From assembly GCA_904419105.1 (NCBI GenBank), contig CAJFQR010000003.1, positions 1-35,338 of the forward strand: DNA of 35,338 nt, in the 5' to 3' direction. Shown piece after piece: positions 26,113 through 32,862 of this stretch. This DNA comes from Candidatus Avimicrobium faecavium (GTDB lineage: Bacteria; Bacillota; Clostridia; Oscillospirales; Ruminococcaceae). Each line of letters opens with the position of its first letter. Position 1 is the first letter of the stretch. Below the pieces are notes generated by a model. It was given only the letters and a program-made list of their open reading frames with translations, had not been told where the DNA came from and ran no database searches. Both the position numbers and the translations under genes were made by a program.

Positions 26113-27003
26113 TCACTTGGTAAACCGTTCGCGGTAGGCACGGCGGGCCCGGGATGGCGAGATGCCAAAGGCCTCCTTGTACACCCGGGAGAGATGGAAC
26201 GGCGAGGAGAAACCAAGATCCGAGGCCACCAGCTCCAGCGTCAGGTTGGAGGTGTTGATGAGCTCCTCCGCCAGACGGATCTTCAGCCCCATAAAGTACC
26301 GGCTCGGCGAGGTGCCCATAATCTCGTTGAAGGTCTTGTTCAGGCGGCTCTCGCTGGTCTCCAGGGCCTTAATCATCGCATTGACCCGCAGCGGCCGGTC
26401 CATACCGGCCATCGCCAGCTCCACCGCCCGTTCAATCAGGTCGGCCTGGTTCTGGGTCACCGGGTATTTTTCCGCGGCGGCGGCGCAGACCTTTTCCGGA
26501 ATCAGATCCCGCAGGGCCAGCATTATGGCCGCCTGGAGAAGAATCGTCCCGCCAAACTGCCGGGCGTCCATCTGCCGGATGCCGATGTCAAGCAGTTCCT
26601 CCATCCGGCCGGTGTCGCTCAGCGGGAACACCAGCTTGCCCGCCTCCCGGCTGATGCCGCAGAGGGTCCGTTCGAGGTAAACCGGTTCCACCAGGAAGTG
26701 GACCGAGCGGCAGCGCAGCGCATCCCCGTCCTGCGGGGCCAGTGTGAACGGCCGGAACGGCAGGAGCAGCACGGCGCTGCCCGCCTTCAGCGTGCCGGTG
26801 AGCCCATCCTGCCCGACCACGGCCGAGCCGCCGGTGCACAGAAGGAGTTCAAAATCGCTGATGACATACTCCGCCTCATTGCGTTCTCCCTGCCATTCAC
26901 AGGTTTCAACATTGCGAATCGCAAAATGCAGCCGGTCCAGTCCGCCACTGTGGGATCTGCGCGCGGTCGGGACCTTGTGCTCTTCCAATCGTTTCAGTGC
27001 CAT
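26113..27003 (-). CDS. AraC-family transcriptional regulator
   Basis: A 296-residue regulator. The N-terminal half (about 20-130) looks like the cupin-type ligand-binding domain (EYVISDFELLLCTGGSAVV, LKAGSAVLLLPFRPF). The C-terminal 100 residues carry two helix-turn-helix motifs: LRVNAMIKALETSESRLNKTF and LELVASDLGFSSPFHLSRVY, followed by the signature FKEAFGISPSRARRAYRERF in the form YKEAFGISPSRARR. The ATG has GGAGG 9 bases upstream. It is transcribed in the same direction as the hydrolase and importer, with its own promoter and terminator, so it may control them in trans through the sites at 25950-26041. The ligand is unknown. Confidence 0.9.
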   Translation of the reverse strand: MALKRLEEHKVPTARRSHSGGLDRLHFAIRNVETCEWQGERNEAEYVISDFELLLCTGGSAVVGQDGLTGTLKAGSAVLLLPFRPFTLAPQDGDALRCRSVHFLVEPVYLERTLCGISREAGKLVFPLSDTGRMEELLDIGIRQMDARQFGGTILLQAAIMLALRDLIPEKVCAAAAEKYPVTQNQADLIERAVELAMAGMDRPLRVNAMIKALETSESRLNKTFNEIMGTSPSRYFMGLKIRLAEELINTSNLTLELVASDLGFSSPFHLSRVYKEAFGISPSRARRAYRERFTK

Positions 27004-27031
27004 AACGTATCGCCTCCACTTTGTTAAGTCT

Positions 27032-27060
27032 ATTATACCGGAAAATGTCCCCAGCTTCAA
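27032..27060 (-). promoter_or_regulatory. Sigma-A promoter of the araC-type gene
   Basis: On the minus strand TTGAAG (27055-27060) and perfect TATAAT (27032-27037) are 17 bp apart. Confidence 0.8.
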
Positions 27061-27178
27061 GCTATAACGGTTTTATTTTCTATATATTCCTCTCAAAAAA
27101 TCGCCGTCAACGAATATTTTTTATGAAAATGCCCGGATCTTCCCTCTTTCCGGACGAACCGGCTCCCCAAACAGCGGC

Positions 27179-27213
27179 AAAAAAATTCCCGGAAGGCCGA
27201 AGCCCTCCGGGAA
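27179..27213 (-). terminator. Strong terminator far downstream of the secreted protein gene
   Basis: TTCCCGGA and TCCGGGAA with a further GGGC/GCC pairing in the loop, followed by TTTTTTT on the minus strand. It lies about 390 bp after the stop codon of the secreted protein. Confidence 0.85.
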
Positions 27214-27267
27214 CGGAGAAAAAGAAACACACATCTGCCGCAGCGCCGGCGAAAAAAATTGGAGAGC

Positions 27268-27610
27268 GCCGGGCCCGGCTTTCGTATGCTTTCCCAAACA
27301 TCGGGCAGACACTTGCTCTTCTTCCGCCGATGGTGTTGGGCCTTATCGCAGAGGGGAACGCCCCTCTGCCGGGTGCGGAGAGAAAGGCTGTCGGGACCAG
27401 ACCTCCGCATCCGGCAGAAGAGGGGGGCTCTTCGCCCCCCTTCCCCTGTCTCACCCCCGCCGACGGAACGGGGGCTGTTTTTAGATTTGGCAGAAGCTAT
27501 CAGCTGATGCTTCTATCCGTCCACGATGTTTTAAGCGTCAGCTTAAAACTCATAGGGATTGGACCGCGAGTTTGCGCAGCAAACTCGTAGGGAGGTAAGC
27601 GAAGCTTACC
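27268..27610. repeat. Field of hairpins: palindrome cluster in the 3' region of the secreted protein gene
   Basis: Ten palindromes in 340 bp. From the gene side: GGTAAGC/GCTTACC (27594-27610), CGAGTTTGC/GCAAACTCG (27567-27587), TTTTAAGC/GCTTAAAA (27529-27548), AGAAGC/GCTTCT around ATCAGCTGAT (27492-27514), CCCCCG/CGGGGG (27454-27474), AGGGGGGC/GCCCCCCT (27421-27441), a 12-bp stem TGCCGG..GCGGAG / CTCCGC..CCGGCA (27367-27416), GCAGAGGGG/CCCCTCTGC (27348-27369), CCCAA..CATCGG / CCGATG..TTGGG (27293-27340), and GCCGGGCCCGGC (27268-27279). The first four share a 3-10 base loop closed by GC pairs. No gene in this stretch convinces me. The gene's stop codon lies within the first palindrome. Confidence 0.75.
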
Positions 27611-28706
27611 GACCGGTGTCAGGGTTTACCTTACCATCGTCGGTGGTGGTGTCGTCCTTGTCCTCGGTGACGGTCTTCTCGTCCAGCTCTACATCGGAGA
27701 CAGCGTAGCTGCTCAGAGTGCGGGTGCGGATTCTCCAGGCCTCGTAGTCCTCGTCCCACTCGGCATCTACATCGACAGCGCCGTCAGCGGATACGCCGTA
27801 GATGAAGGAATCCTCAGGAGCGTAGATGTAGAGGTAACCGTTGCGGTTGAAGGAAGGAGTACCGGAGAAGGTCAGGAAGTCGATGTTGGCATAGCTGTAC
27901 ATGTCAGCGAATTCCTTGTTGTGGTTGGTATTCCAGGACAGGTTCAGGCGGCCCTGACCGGTCACATTGACGGTGAACATGGCCTCATCGCCGAACTCGA
28001 TGTCGATCTCGCCCAGGTCGTCCTCAAAAGCAACAATACCGGTGAAGCCTACATCCAGAGTGTCATCACCGTCAAACTTCTTAACGATGTTGTCGTTAGT
28101 GCCATCGGGAGCGTAGGAGATGTTTACCGCATAGCTATGCTCGGCGTTGCGGGCACGGGCAGCAGTGGTGCCAACCTTAATGGTACCAGCCAGGTCAGCA
28201 ATCTTGTTGGTGTCATTCTCAGGCAGAGTGATAACAACAGACCAGATACGGCCATCAACACCCTCATCAGTTACATCGGGGCGATCATCAGATACATCAT
28301 AGTTTACAAGTTTTACATCAACCTCGGCATCGCCCTCGTCCCAGTCAGCATAAGCGCGCACGGACTTGTCATAATCGAAGTCGTTGTTGTACTTGTACCA
28401 CCTGATTTCATCGGTGCCACCTACATCGAAGGTATCGTTGGCGCCATTTCCTTCTTTCCAGATGGACAGCGGGATAGCGACCTGGTCACCGCCCTCAAGC
28501 TGCACATCCTCAGTAATATCAAAAATCGAGGTGGCCTTACCGTCAGCATTCAGCAGGAACATATAGTTGTTCTCAGCAATAGCATCACCAACGCTGCCTC
28601 TCAGACCAATGACAGGTGTTACATCACCAGTATCGGCAGCAAAGGCAACAGTACCCATACCCGCAGCCATAACGGCAGCCAGAGTAAGAGCAAGAATCTT
28701 CTTCAT
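27606..28706 (-). CDS. Acidic secreted surface protein of unknown function, C-terminal NPDTG
   Basis: A 366-residue protein with a type I signal peptide (MKKILALTLAAVMAAGMG then TVAFAA, cleavage after AFA-A). The mature protein is very Asp/Glu-rich and beta-like, with no domain I recognise; an S-layer or other surface role is a guess. The last residues are VNPDTGR: NPDTG resembles a sortase-type NPxTG motif, but no hydrophobic anchor or basic tail follows, because the frame stops at once. I start at MKKILAL (28706) because AGGAGG lies 9 bases upstream; an ATG two codons earlier is too close. G+C is visibly lower than in neighbours and codon use looks like that of a highly expressed gene. It has a consensus promoter with a G9 tract. 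Confidence 0.85.
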   Translation of the reverse strand: MKKILALTLAAVMAAGMGTVAFAADTGDVTPVIGLRGSVGDAIAENNYMFLLNADGKATSIFDITEDVQLEGGDQVAIPLSIWKEGNGANDTFDVGGTDEIRWYKYNNDFDYDKSVRAYADWDEGDAEVDVKLVNYDVSDDRPDVTDEGVDGRIWSVVITLPENDTNKIADLAGTIKVGTTAARARNAEHSYAVNISYAPDGTNDNIVKKFDGDDTLDVGFTGIVAFEDDLGEIDIEFGDEAMFTVNVTGQGRLNLSWNTNHNKEFADMYSYANIDFLTFSGTPSFNRNGYLYIYAPEDSFIYGVSADGAVDVDAEWDEDYEAWRIRTRTLSSYAVSDVELDEKTVTEDKDDTTTDDGKVNPDTGR

Positions 28707-28782
28707 TGTCATTTTCCTCCTAAAAGTTTTTCTCACAATCAACAGGCTCTCCCGTCGAATGAGATCCTGTCGTTGTGATGCC

Positions 28783-28810
28783 ATTATACCCCCCCCCGGC
28801 ACTTTGTCAA
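28783..28810 (-). promoter_or_regulatory. Consensus promoter with a nine-G spacer tract, probably phase-variable
   Basis: On the minus strand perfect TTGACA (28805-28810) and perfect TATAAT (28783-28788) are 16 bp apart; the spacer is AAGTGCC followed by nine G (28789-28797). A- and T-rich tracts just upstream (28815-28845, with AAATTACA twice) resemble an UP element. A change of one G shifts the spacer between 15, 16, 17 and 18 bp, altering promoter strength. The 5' leader is about 70 bases. Confidence 0.85.
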
Positions 28811-29059
28811 CCCCTCTTTGATATTTTTTTGTAATTTTTCTGTAATTTCTCCGTCTGCGGCGGACTTTTTTGCCGGGTTTGCGGTCTGTTCCTGCATTTT
28901 GCAGCGGATTCGGCTGTTTCTGCGCCCCGATTTGCCGCGATCCCTGCATTTTTCTGCCCGGCTCCGACCCCTCTGTCATTCCCCAACCGGTGGAAAAGTG
29001 GATTTCCCCCGGTGGAAAACCCCGGATACCCCCGCCCGCAAATTTTTTTCAAAAAGCCC
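28811..29059. other. Intergenic stretch without a gene
   Basis: Apart from the UP-like tracts at 28815-28845 I see only a direct repeat CCGGTGGAAAA (28988-28997 region and 29010-29019). No coding frame with a start signal is present. Confidence 0.5.
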
Positions 29060-29088
29060 TTGACAAAGAACATATTTTCGGATACAAT
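29060..29088 (+). promoter_or_regulatory. Orphan consensus promoter on the plus strand
   Basis: Perfect TTGACA (29060-29065) and TACAAT (29083-29088) are 17 bp apart. No plus-strand gene follows. The predicted transcript from about 29095 meets a GC-rich hairpin at 29131-29151 with T-rich sequence after it, giving an RNA of about 60-70 bases. LexA-like sites with one mismatch each lie at 29068-29079 and 29101-29112. Confidence 0.6.
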
Positions 29089-29124
29089 GGAACTTGTAGG
29101 GAATATTTGTTCGCTACCGCCCGA

Positions 29125-29151
29125 TAAAAAACGCCCGGGCCGGCCGGGCGT
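29125..29151. terminator. Terminator of the YcxB-like gene (also faces the orphan promoter)
   Basis: ACGCCCGG / CCGGGCGT stem; on the minus strand it ends in TTTTTTAT. On the plus strand it is followed by TCACTCTGTTTGTTTGG, a weaker tail. Confidence 0.8.
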
Positions 29152-29169
29152 CACTCTGTTTGTTTGGTT

Positions 29170-29709
29170 TTACCAGCGGTGCACGGTAAAGCGCTTTCCC
29201 ATGTGGTCGATGGCCAGGGCGCGGATGGTATCCGCCTGCTCGGCGGTGAGCTGCCCCTTGTCGATGGCCAGGGCCTGGGTCTCCCGCACATAGAAGAGGA
29301 AGGCCTTCCCGATCTCATGCCCCTCCCGGAGCTTGATCCAGTGGAAGCCGGCCTCGCCGCTCTCCACCCGGGTGGTGATGCCCTCGTCGTCGATGATGAG
29401 GGTATGGCTCTGGCCGATGGTGGTGTTCTTCATCTCGGCGACCTTTTTCACCTGCCACTCGGTGAGCCCCACCATGAGAAACGGCAGGAACAGAAGGGCC
29501 ACGCAGAGGTAGAAGGTGAACTGCCCGAACACGAACTGATCCACCGTATAGTAACCCAGCAGCTTGGATACCACCACAGCGATGGCCACCAGATAGCCCA
29601 GGATCCCCAGCGGCAGGGTGGTCTTTTTCCGGCGGAACACCTGGAAATAGGCCATCTCCCGGTAGAGCTCCCGGGTGATGGTGGTATGCACTTCTACGCG
29701 TCGTTCCAT
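29170..29709 (-). CDS. YcxB-like membrane protein
   Basis: A 179-residue protein with two membrane segments (about 32-52 and 64-85) and a C-terminal domain of YcxB type: LIIDDEGITTRVESGEAGFHW, WIKLREGHEIGKAFLFYV and a final IRALAIDHMGKRF. The function of the family is unknown. GGAGG precedes the ATG. It lies 26 bp downstream of typA on the same strand and is probably cotranscribed with it. Confidence 0.75.
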   Translation of the reverse strand: MERRVEVHTTITRELYREMAYFQVFRRKKTTLPLGILGYLVAIAVVVSKLLGYYTVDQFVFGQFTFYLCVALLFLPFLMVGLTEWQVKKVAEMKNTTIGQSHTLIIDDEGITTRVESGEAGFHWIKLREGHEIGKAFLFYVRETQALAIDKGQLTAEQADTIRALAIDHMGKRFTVHRW

Positions 29710-29735
29710 AGTCTACTGCCTCCGTTGGGGAAAGA

Positions 29736-31556
29736 TCACTTCTTGTTGATGGTCTTCATGCGCTGGGAGTTGGAGAGGATCCGCTTGCGGATGCGCAGGT
29801 TCTCCGGGGTGACCTCCAGCAGCTCGTCCTCGCCGATAAACTCCATGCACTCCTCCAGGCTCATGCGCTTGTAGGGGGTCAGCCGCAGGGCCTCGTCGGA
29901 ACCGGAGGCCCGCATGTTGGAGACATGCTTCTTCTTGCAGACATTGACCGCCATATCGTCCCCCTTCGGGTTGGAGCCCACCACCATGCCCTCATACACC
30001 TGGGTGCCCGGCCCGATGAACAGGGTGCCGCGCTCCTGGGCGTTGTAGAGGCCGTAGGTCACCGCCTCGCCGGTCTCAAAGGCGATCAGCGAACCCACAT
30101 GCCGGGTGGGAATCTCCCCCTTATAGGGCTGGTAGCTGTCAAAGACGGCGTTCATGATGCCCTCGCCCTTGGTATCGGTGAGGAACTCGCTCCGGTAGCC
30201 GAACAGGCCACGGGACGGGATCAGGAACTCCAGGCGCATCCGGCTGCCGGAAGGCGCCATGTGCACCAGCTCCGCCTTGCGGGCGCCGAGCTTCTCCATC
30301 ACCGAGCCGACGGCCCCTTCCGGCACATCGATGAGCACCCGCTCCACCGGCTCGAGCTTTTCGCCGTTCTCCCCGGTGTGGAAGAGCACATGCGGGGTGG
30401 ACACCTGGAACTCATACCCCTCCCGGCGCATCGTCTCGATGAGGATGGACAGGTGCATCTCACCGCGTCCCGCTACCAGGAAGCTCTCGCTGCTCTCCCC
30501 GTCGGAGACCCGCAGCGACACATCCTTGAGCAGCTCCCGGTAGAGCCTGTCCCGCAGATGCCGGGAGGTGACGAACTTGCCCTCTCTGCCGGCGAAGGGG
30601 GAGTTGTTCACCGAGAAGGTCATCTCCACGGTGGGCTCGCTGATCTTGACGAAGGGCAGCGGCTCAGCGGCGGCCGGGTCACAGAGGGTATCGCCGATGG
30701 TGATGTTCTCGATGCCGGACAGGGTGACGATGTCGCCCATCCTGGCCTCGTCGCAGGCCACCCGGTTGAGGCCCTCGATCTGGTAGAGGTTGACCACCTT
30801 GCCGGTGTAGGGGGCGTGAGAGCCGTGGTACTCACAGATGGTCACCGTCTGCCCCATGCGGATGCTGCCCCGCTCCACCCGGCCGATGGCGATCCGGCCG
30901 ACATAGTCGTTGTAGTCGATGGAGGAGACCAGCAGCTGGGTCGGGCCCTCGGCGTCCCCTTCGGGGGCCGGGATCTGGTCGAGGATCTTCTCAAAGAGGA
31001 CGGTCAGGTCCTCGCCGAGGGCGTCCGGAGCCAGACCGGCCTGGCCGGTGCGCCCGGAGCAGAAGATGATCGGGCTGTCCAGCTGTTCCTCGCTGGCGTC
31101 CAGGTCGAGCAGCAGCTCCAGGCACTCGTCCACCACCTCGTAGGGGCGGGCGTCGGGGCGGTCCACCTTGTTGACCACGACGATGACCTGGTGCCCAAGC
31201 TCCAGCGCCTTGGACAGCACAAAGCGGGTCTGGGGCATCGGGCCCTCGGCGGCGTCCACCAGCAGCACGACGCCGTTCACCATCTTGAGCACCCGCTCCA
31301 CCTCGCCGCCGAAGTCGGCGTGGCCGGGGGTGTCGATGATGTTGATCTTAACGCCCTTATAGTGGGCGGAGGTGTTCTTGGCCAGGATGGTGATGCCGCG
31401 CTCCCGCTCGAGGGCGCCGCTGTCCATCACGCGGTCCTCCACCGCCTGGTTGGCGCGGAACACACCGCCCTGCTTGAGCATCTGGTCGACCAGCGTGGTC
31501 TTGCCGTGGTCGACATGGGCGATGATGGCGATATTTCTCAAATCGTTTCTAACCAA
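29736..31556 (-). CDS. typA: Translational GTPase TypA/BipA
   Basis: A 606-residue ribosome-associated GTPase important for 50S assembly and growth under stress or cold. G1 is AHVDHGKTT (13-21), G3 is DTPGHADF, G4 is [10 protein letters not shown]; elongation-factor domains II, III and V and the TypA C-terminal domain ([20 protein letters not shown]) follow. The start is TTG at 31554-31556, chosen because AAGGAG lies 9 bases upstream and the resulting N-terminus [18 protein letters not shown] is standard; the frame runs 13 codons further to a GTG without a ribosome binding site. Confidence 0.95.
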   Translation of the reverse strand: MVRNDLRNIAIIAHVDHGKTTLVDQMLKQGGVFRANQAVEDRVMDSGALERERGITILAKNTSAHYKGVKINIIDTPGHADFGGEVERVLKMVNGVVLLVDAAEGPMPQTRFVLSKALELGHQVIVVVNKVDRPDARPYEVVDECLELLLDLDASEEQLDSPIIFCSGRTGQAGLAPDALGEDLTVLFEKILDQIPAPEGDAEGPTQLLVSSIDYNDYVGRIAIGRVERGSIRMGQTVTICEYHGSHAPYTGKVVNLYQIEGLNRVACDEARMGDIVTLSGIENITIGDTLCDPAAAEPLPFVKISEPTVEMTFSVNNSPFAGREGKFVTSRHLRDRLYRELLKDVSLRVSDGESSESFLVAGRGEMHLSILIETMRREGYEFQVSTPHVLFHTGENGEKLEPVERVLIDVPEGAVGSVMEKLGARKAELVHMAPSGSRMRLEFLIPSRGLFGYRSEFLTDTKGEGIMNAVFDSYQPYKGEIPTRHVGSLIAFETGEAVTYGLYNAQERGTLFIGPGTQVYEGMVVGSNPKGDDMAVNVCKKKHVSNMRASGSDEALRLTPYKRMSLEECMEFIGEDELLEVTPENLRIRKRILSNSQRMKTINKK

Positions 31557-31629
31557 AATATGCGTCTCCTTTTTTCTGAGCTCCCGCCGGCTCACCGGAC
31601 GGGCGATCTTTCAAGTCCCATACTGATTT

Positions 31630-31635
31630 ATTATA
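31630..31635 (-). promoter_or_regulatory. -10 box of the typA promoter
   Basis: Perfect TATAAT on the minus strand, 74 bp before typA; the -35 at 17 bp (TACCAC) is weak. The rest of 31636-31784 holds nothing I recognise. Confidence 0.5.
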
Positions 31636-31784
31636 GTCCTTTTTGGGGCTGTGTGGTAGTGTTCCCGCAGGGTTTTGACAAATTTTTTTGTTTTCGATAG
31701 CCGCGGCGGGGCTCCTCCGGCGGTTTTTTGGCAAGTTGCATAGAAGCGCCGGCCTCCCGCTGGGAAAGGCCCCGCCCCACCCCG

Positions 31785-31818
31785 CAAAAAAGCGTCTGCC
31801 CGGCGGGCAGACGCTTTT
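31785..31818 (-). terminator. Terminator of lexA
   Basis: AAAGCGTCTGCCC and GGGCAGACGCTTT form the stem; TTTTTT follows on the minus strand. Confidence 0.9.
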
Positions 31819-31829
31819 GCAGCGCGGAG

Positions 31830-32426
31830 TTATTCGTAGTTTCGCAGCACGGCGATGACCTTGCCGAGGATATCCGCCCGGTCTACGATGATCGGGGCCA
31901 TTGTGTGGTTTTCCGGCTGCAGGCGGAAGTGCCCCTCCTCCTTGTAGAAGGTCTTGACGGTGGCCTCCTCCCCGACCAGGGCCACCACGATCTCGCCGTT
32001 TTCCGCCACCGGGGTCTGCCTGGCCACGATGATGTCGCCGTCCAGGATGGCGGCCTCGACCATGCTGTCCCCCTTGACCCGCAGGGCAAACAGCTCCCGG
32101 GGGTCGTGCCGGCCGGCCACAAAGGGCACGCAGCACTCAAAGTTCTGGTCGGCCAGGATCGGCAGGCCGGCGGCCACTGTGCCGATCAGCGGCACCTGCA
32201 CCACCCGGTCGGTATCCGGACGCAGCAGGCGAATGTTGCGGTTGCGCCCGGCATCCACGGCAATGTAGCCCATCTGCTCCAGCTCCTTGATGTACTTATG
32301 GCCGGTGGAGGTGGAGCGGAAGCCCATCGCATCGCAGACCTCCCGCACCGACGGCGGCACCCCGGCGTCCACGCTCCGGGTGATGTAGTCCAGCACCTGC
32401 TTATGCTTTTCGGTAAATTCTTTCAT
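31830..32426 (-). CDS. lexA: SOS repressor LexA
   Basis: A 198-residue repressor and self-cleaving protease of the SOS response. The N-terminal winged-helix domain contains PSVREVCDAMGFRSTSTGHKY; the cleavage site is Ala86-Gly87 in GTVAAGLPI; the catalytic pair is Ser121 (KGDSMVEA) and Lys158 (EATVKTF). The start MKEFTEKHK was chosen because GGGGTG lies 5 bases upstream; an ATG five codons earlier has none. A LexA-type operator overlaps its own -35 box, so it is autoregulated. It is divergent from the RNA/hflX region. Confidence 0.96.
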   Translation of the reverse strand: MKEFTEKHKQVLDYITRSVDAGVPPSVREVCDAMGFRSTSTGHKYIKELEQMGYIAVDAGRNRNIRLLRPDTDRVVQVPLIGTVAAGLPILADQNFECCVPFVAGRHDPRELFALRVKGDSMVEAAILDGDIIVARQTPVAENGEIVVALVGEEATVKTFYKEEGHFRLQPENHTMAPIIVDRADILGKVIAVLRNYE

Positions 32427-32484
32427 GTCGTCACCCCACATAGGATCGAGCGGCCGAAGCCGCCGGCATCATTTATACAGATAT

Positions 32485-32513
32485 AGTATAACAGATTCCC
32501 GCCGGAATTGCAA
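32485..32513 (-). promoter_or_regulatory. Sigma-A promoter of lexA
   Basis: On the minus strand TTGCAA (32508-32513) and TATACT (32485-32490) are 17 bp apart. Confidence 0.75.
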
Positions 32514-32524
32514 ACATAAGTTCG
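32511..32524 (-). promoter_or_regulatory. LexA box upstream of lexA
   Basis: CGAACTTATGTTTG matches the Firmicutes LexA consensus (CGAAC-4-GTTYG/C) and overlaps the -35 box. Confidence 0.8.
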
Positions 32525-32626
32525 GAAATTTTTTCGTTTTTTCCGCCGATTTTTGGCGTTTTTTTACTTTAATAAAATTTCAAACAATTCGGACAGACTA
32601 TTCACAACATCTCCCTGCCATCGGGG

Positions 32627-32799
32627 TATAATAAGGCTGTACCCGAGAGGTGACCGCAACACCGAGGCCACAGATCGGCGGCGGGAAAGCAGCAAACAGT
32701 CCCGCTGGCCGGGCCGCCGGGTATCGTCAAACCCTCCTCAATTACAATACACCACAAACAGCGAGAAGCGACCGCCGGGATCCGGGGGCCGCTTTTCGC
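32627..32799 (+). ncRNA. Candidate structured RNA or hflX leader
   Basis: A perfect TATAAT (32627-32632, weak -35) precedes a segment rich in pairing: GCTGT (32636-32640) with ACAGC (about 32758-32762); TACCCG (32640-32645) with CGGGTA (32718-32723); GGTG/CACC (32649-32663); GCGGGA (32681-32686) with TCCCGC (32700-32705); GGCGGC with GCCGCC. A single-stranded stretch with CCTCCTC (complementary to ribosome binding sites) lies between, and the segment ends with a long hairpin GCGA-AAGCG-CC / GG-CGCTT-TCGC (32761-32799). A second, weaker -10 (TAGAAT, 32816-32821) lies before hflX. It matches no riboswitch I know. It is either a free RNA or an attenuating leader. Confidence 0.35.
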
Positions 32800-32862
32800 G
32801 TGCGGGAAAATGTGGTAGAATAGGGGTGGACCCGGCCCTGCCGGGAGAAAGGCGGGAACGCG

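Noticed and set aside
24005-26137. Open frame of 710 codons opposite the binding protein and hydrolase genes
   Set aside because: Antisense shadow crossing gene boundaries and two regulatory regions.
27293-27341. Integron attC-like pair (GTTGGGC with CCCAA..)
   Set aside because: The second core site does not fit RYYYAAC/GTTRRRY, and no integrase or cassette is present.
27093-27454. Small minus-strand frames in the hairpin field
   Set aside because: No ribosome binding sites, overlapping each other and the terminator; composition follows the palindromes.
28987-29020. Repeated CCGGTGGAAAA as DnaA boxes
   Set aside because: Only two copies and poor match to TTATCCACA.
29925-31700. Open frame of 591 codons opposite typA
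   Set aside because: Antisense shadow; typA is full length with all G motifs.
32640-32723. ZTP (pfl) riboswitch upstream of hflX because of GGGCCGCCGGGTA
   Set aside because: The 5' half of the ZTP consensus is absent and hflX is not a folate or purine gene.
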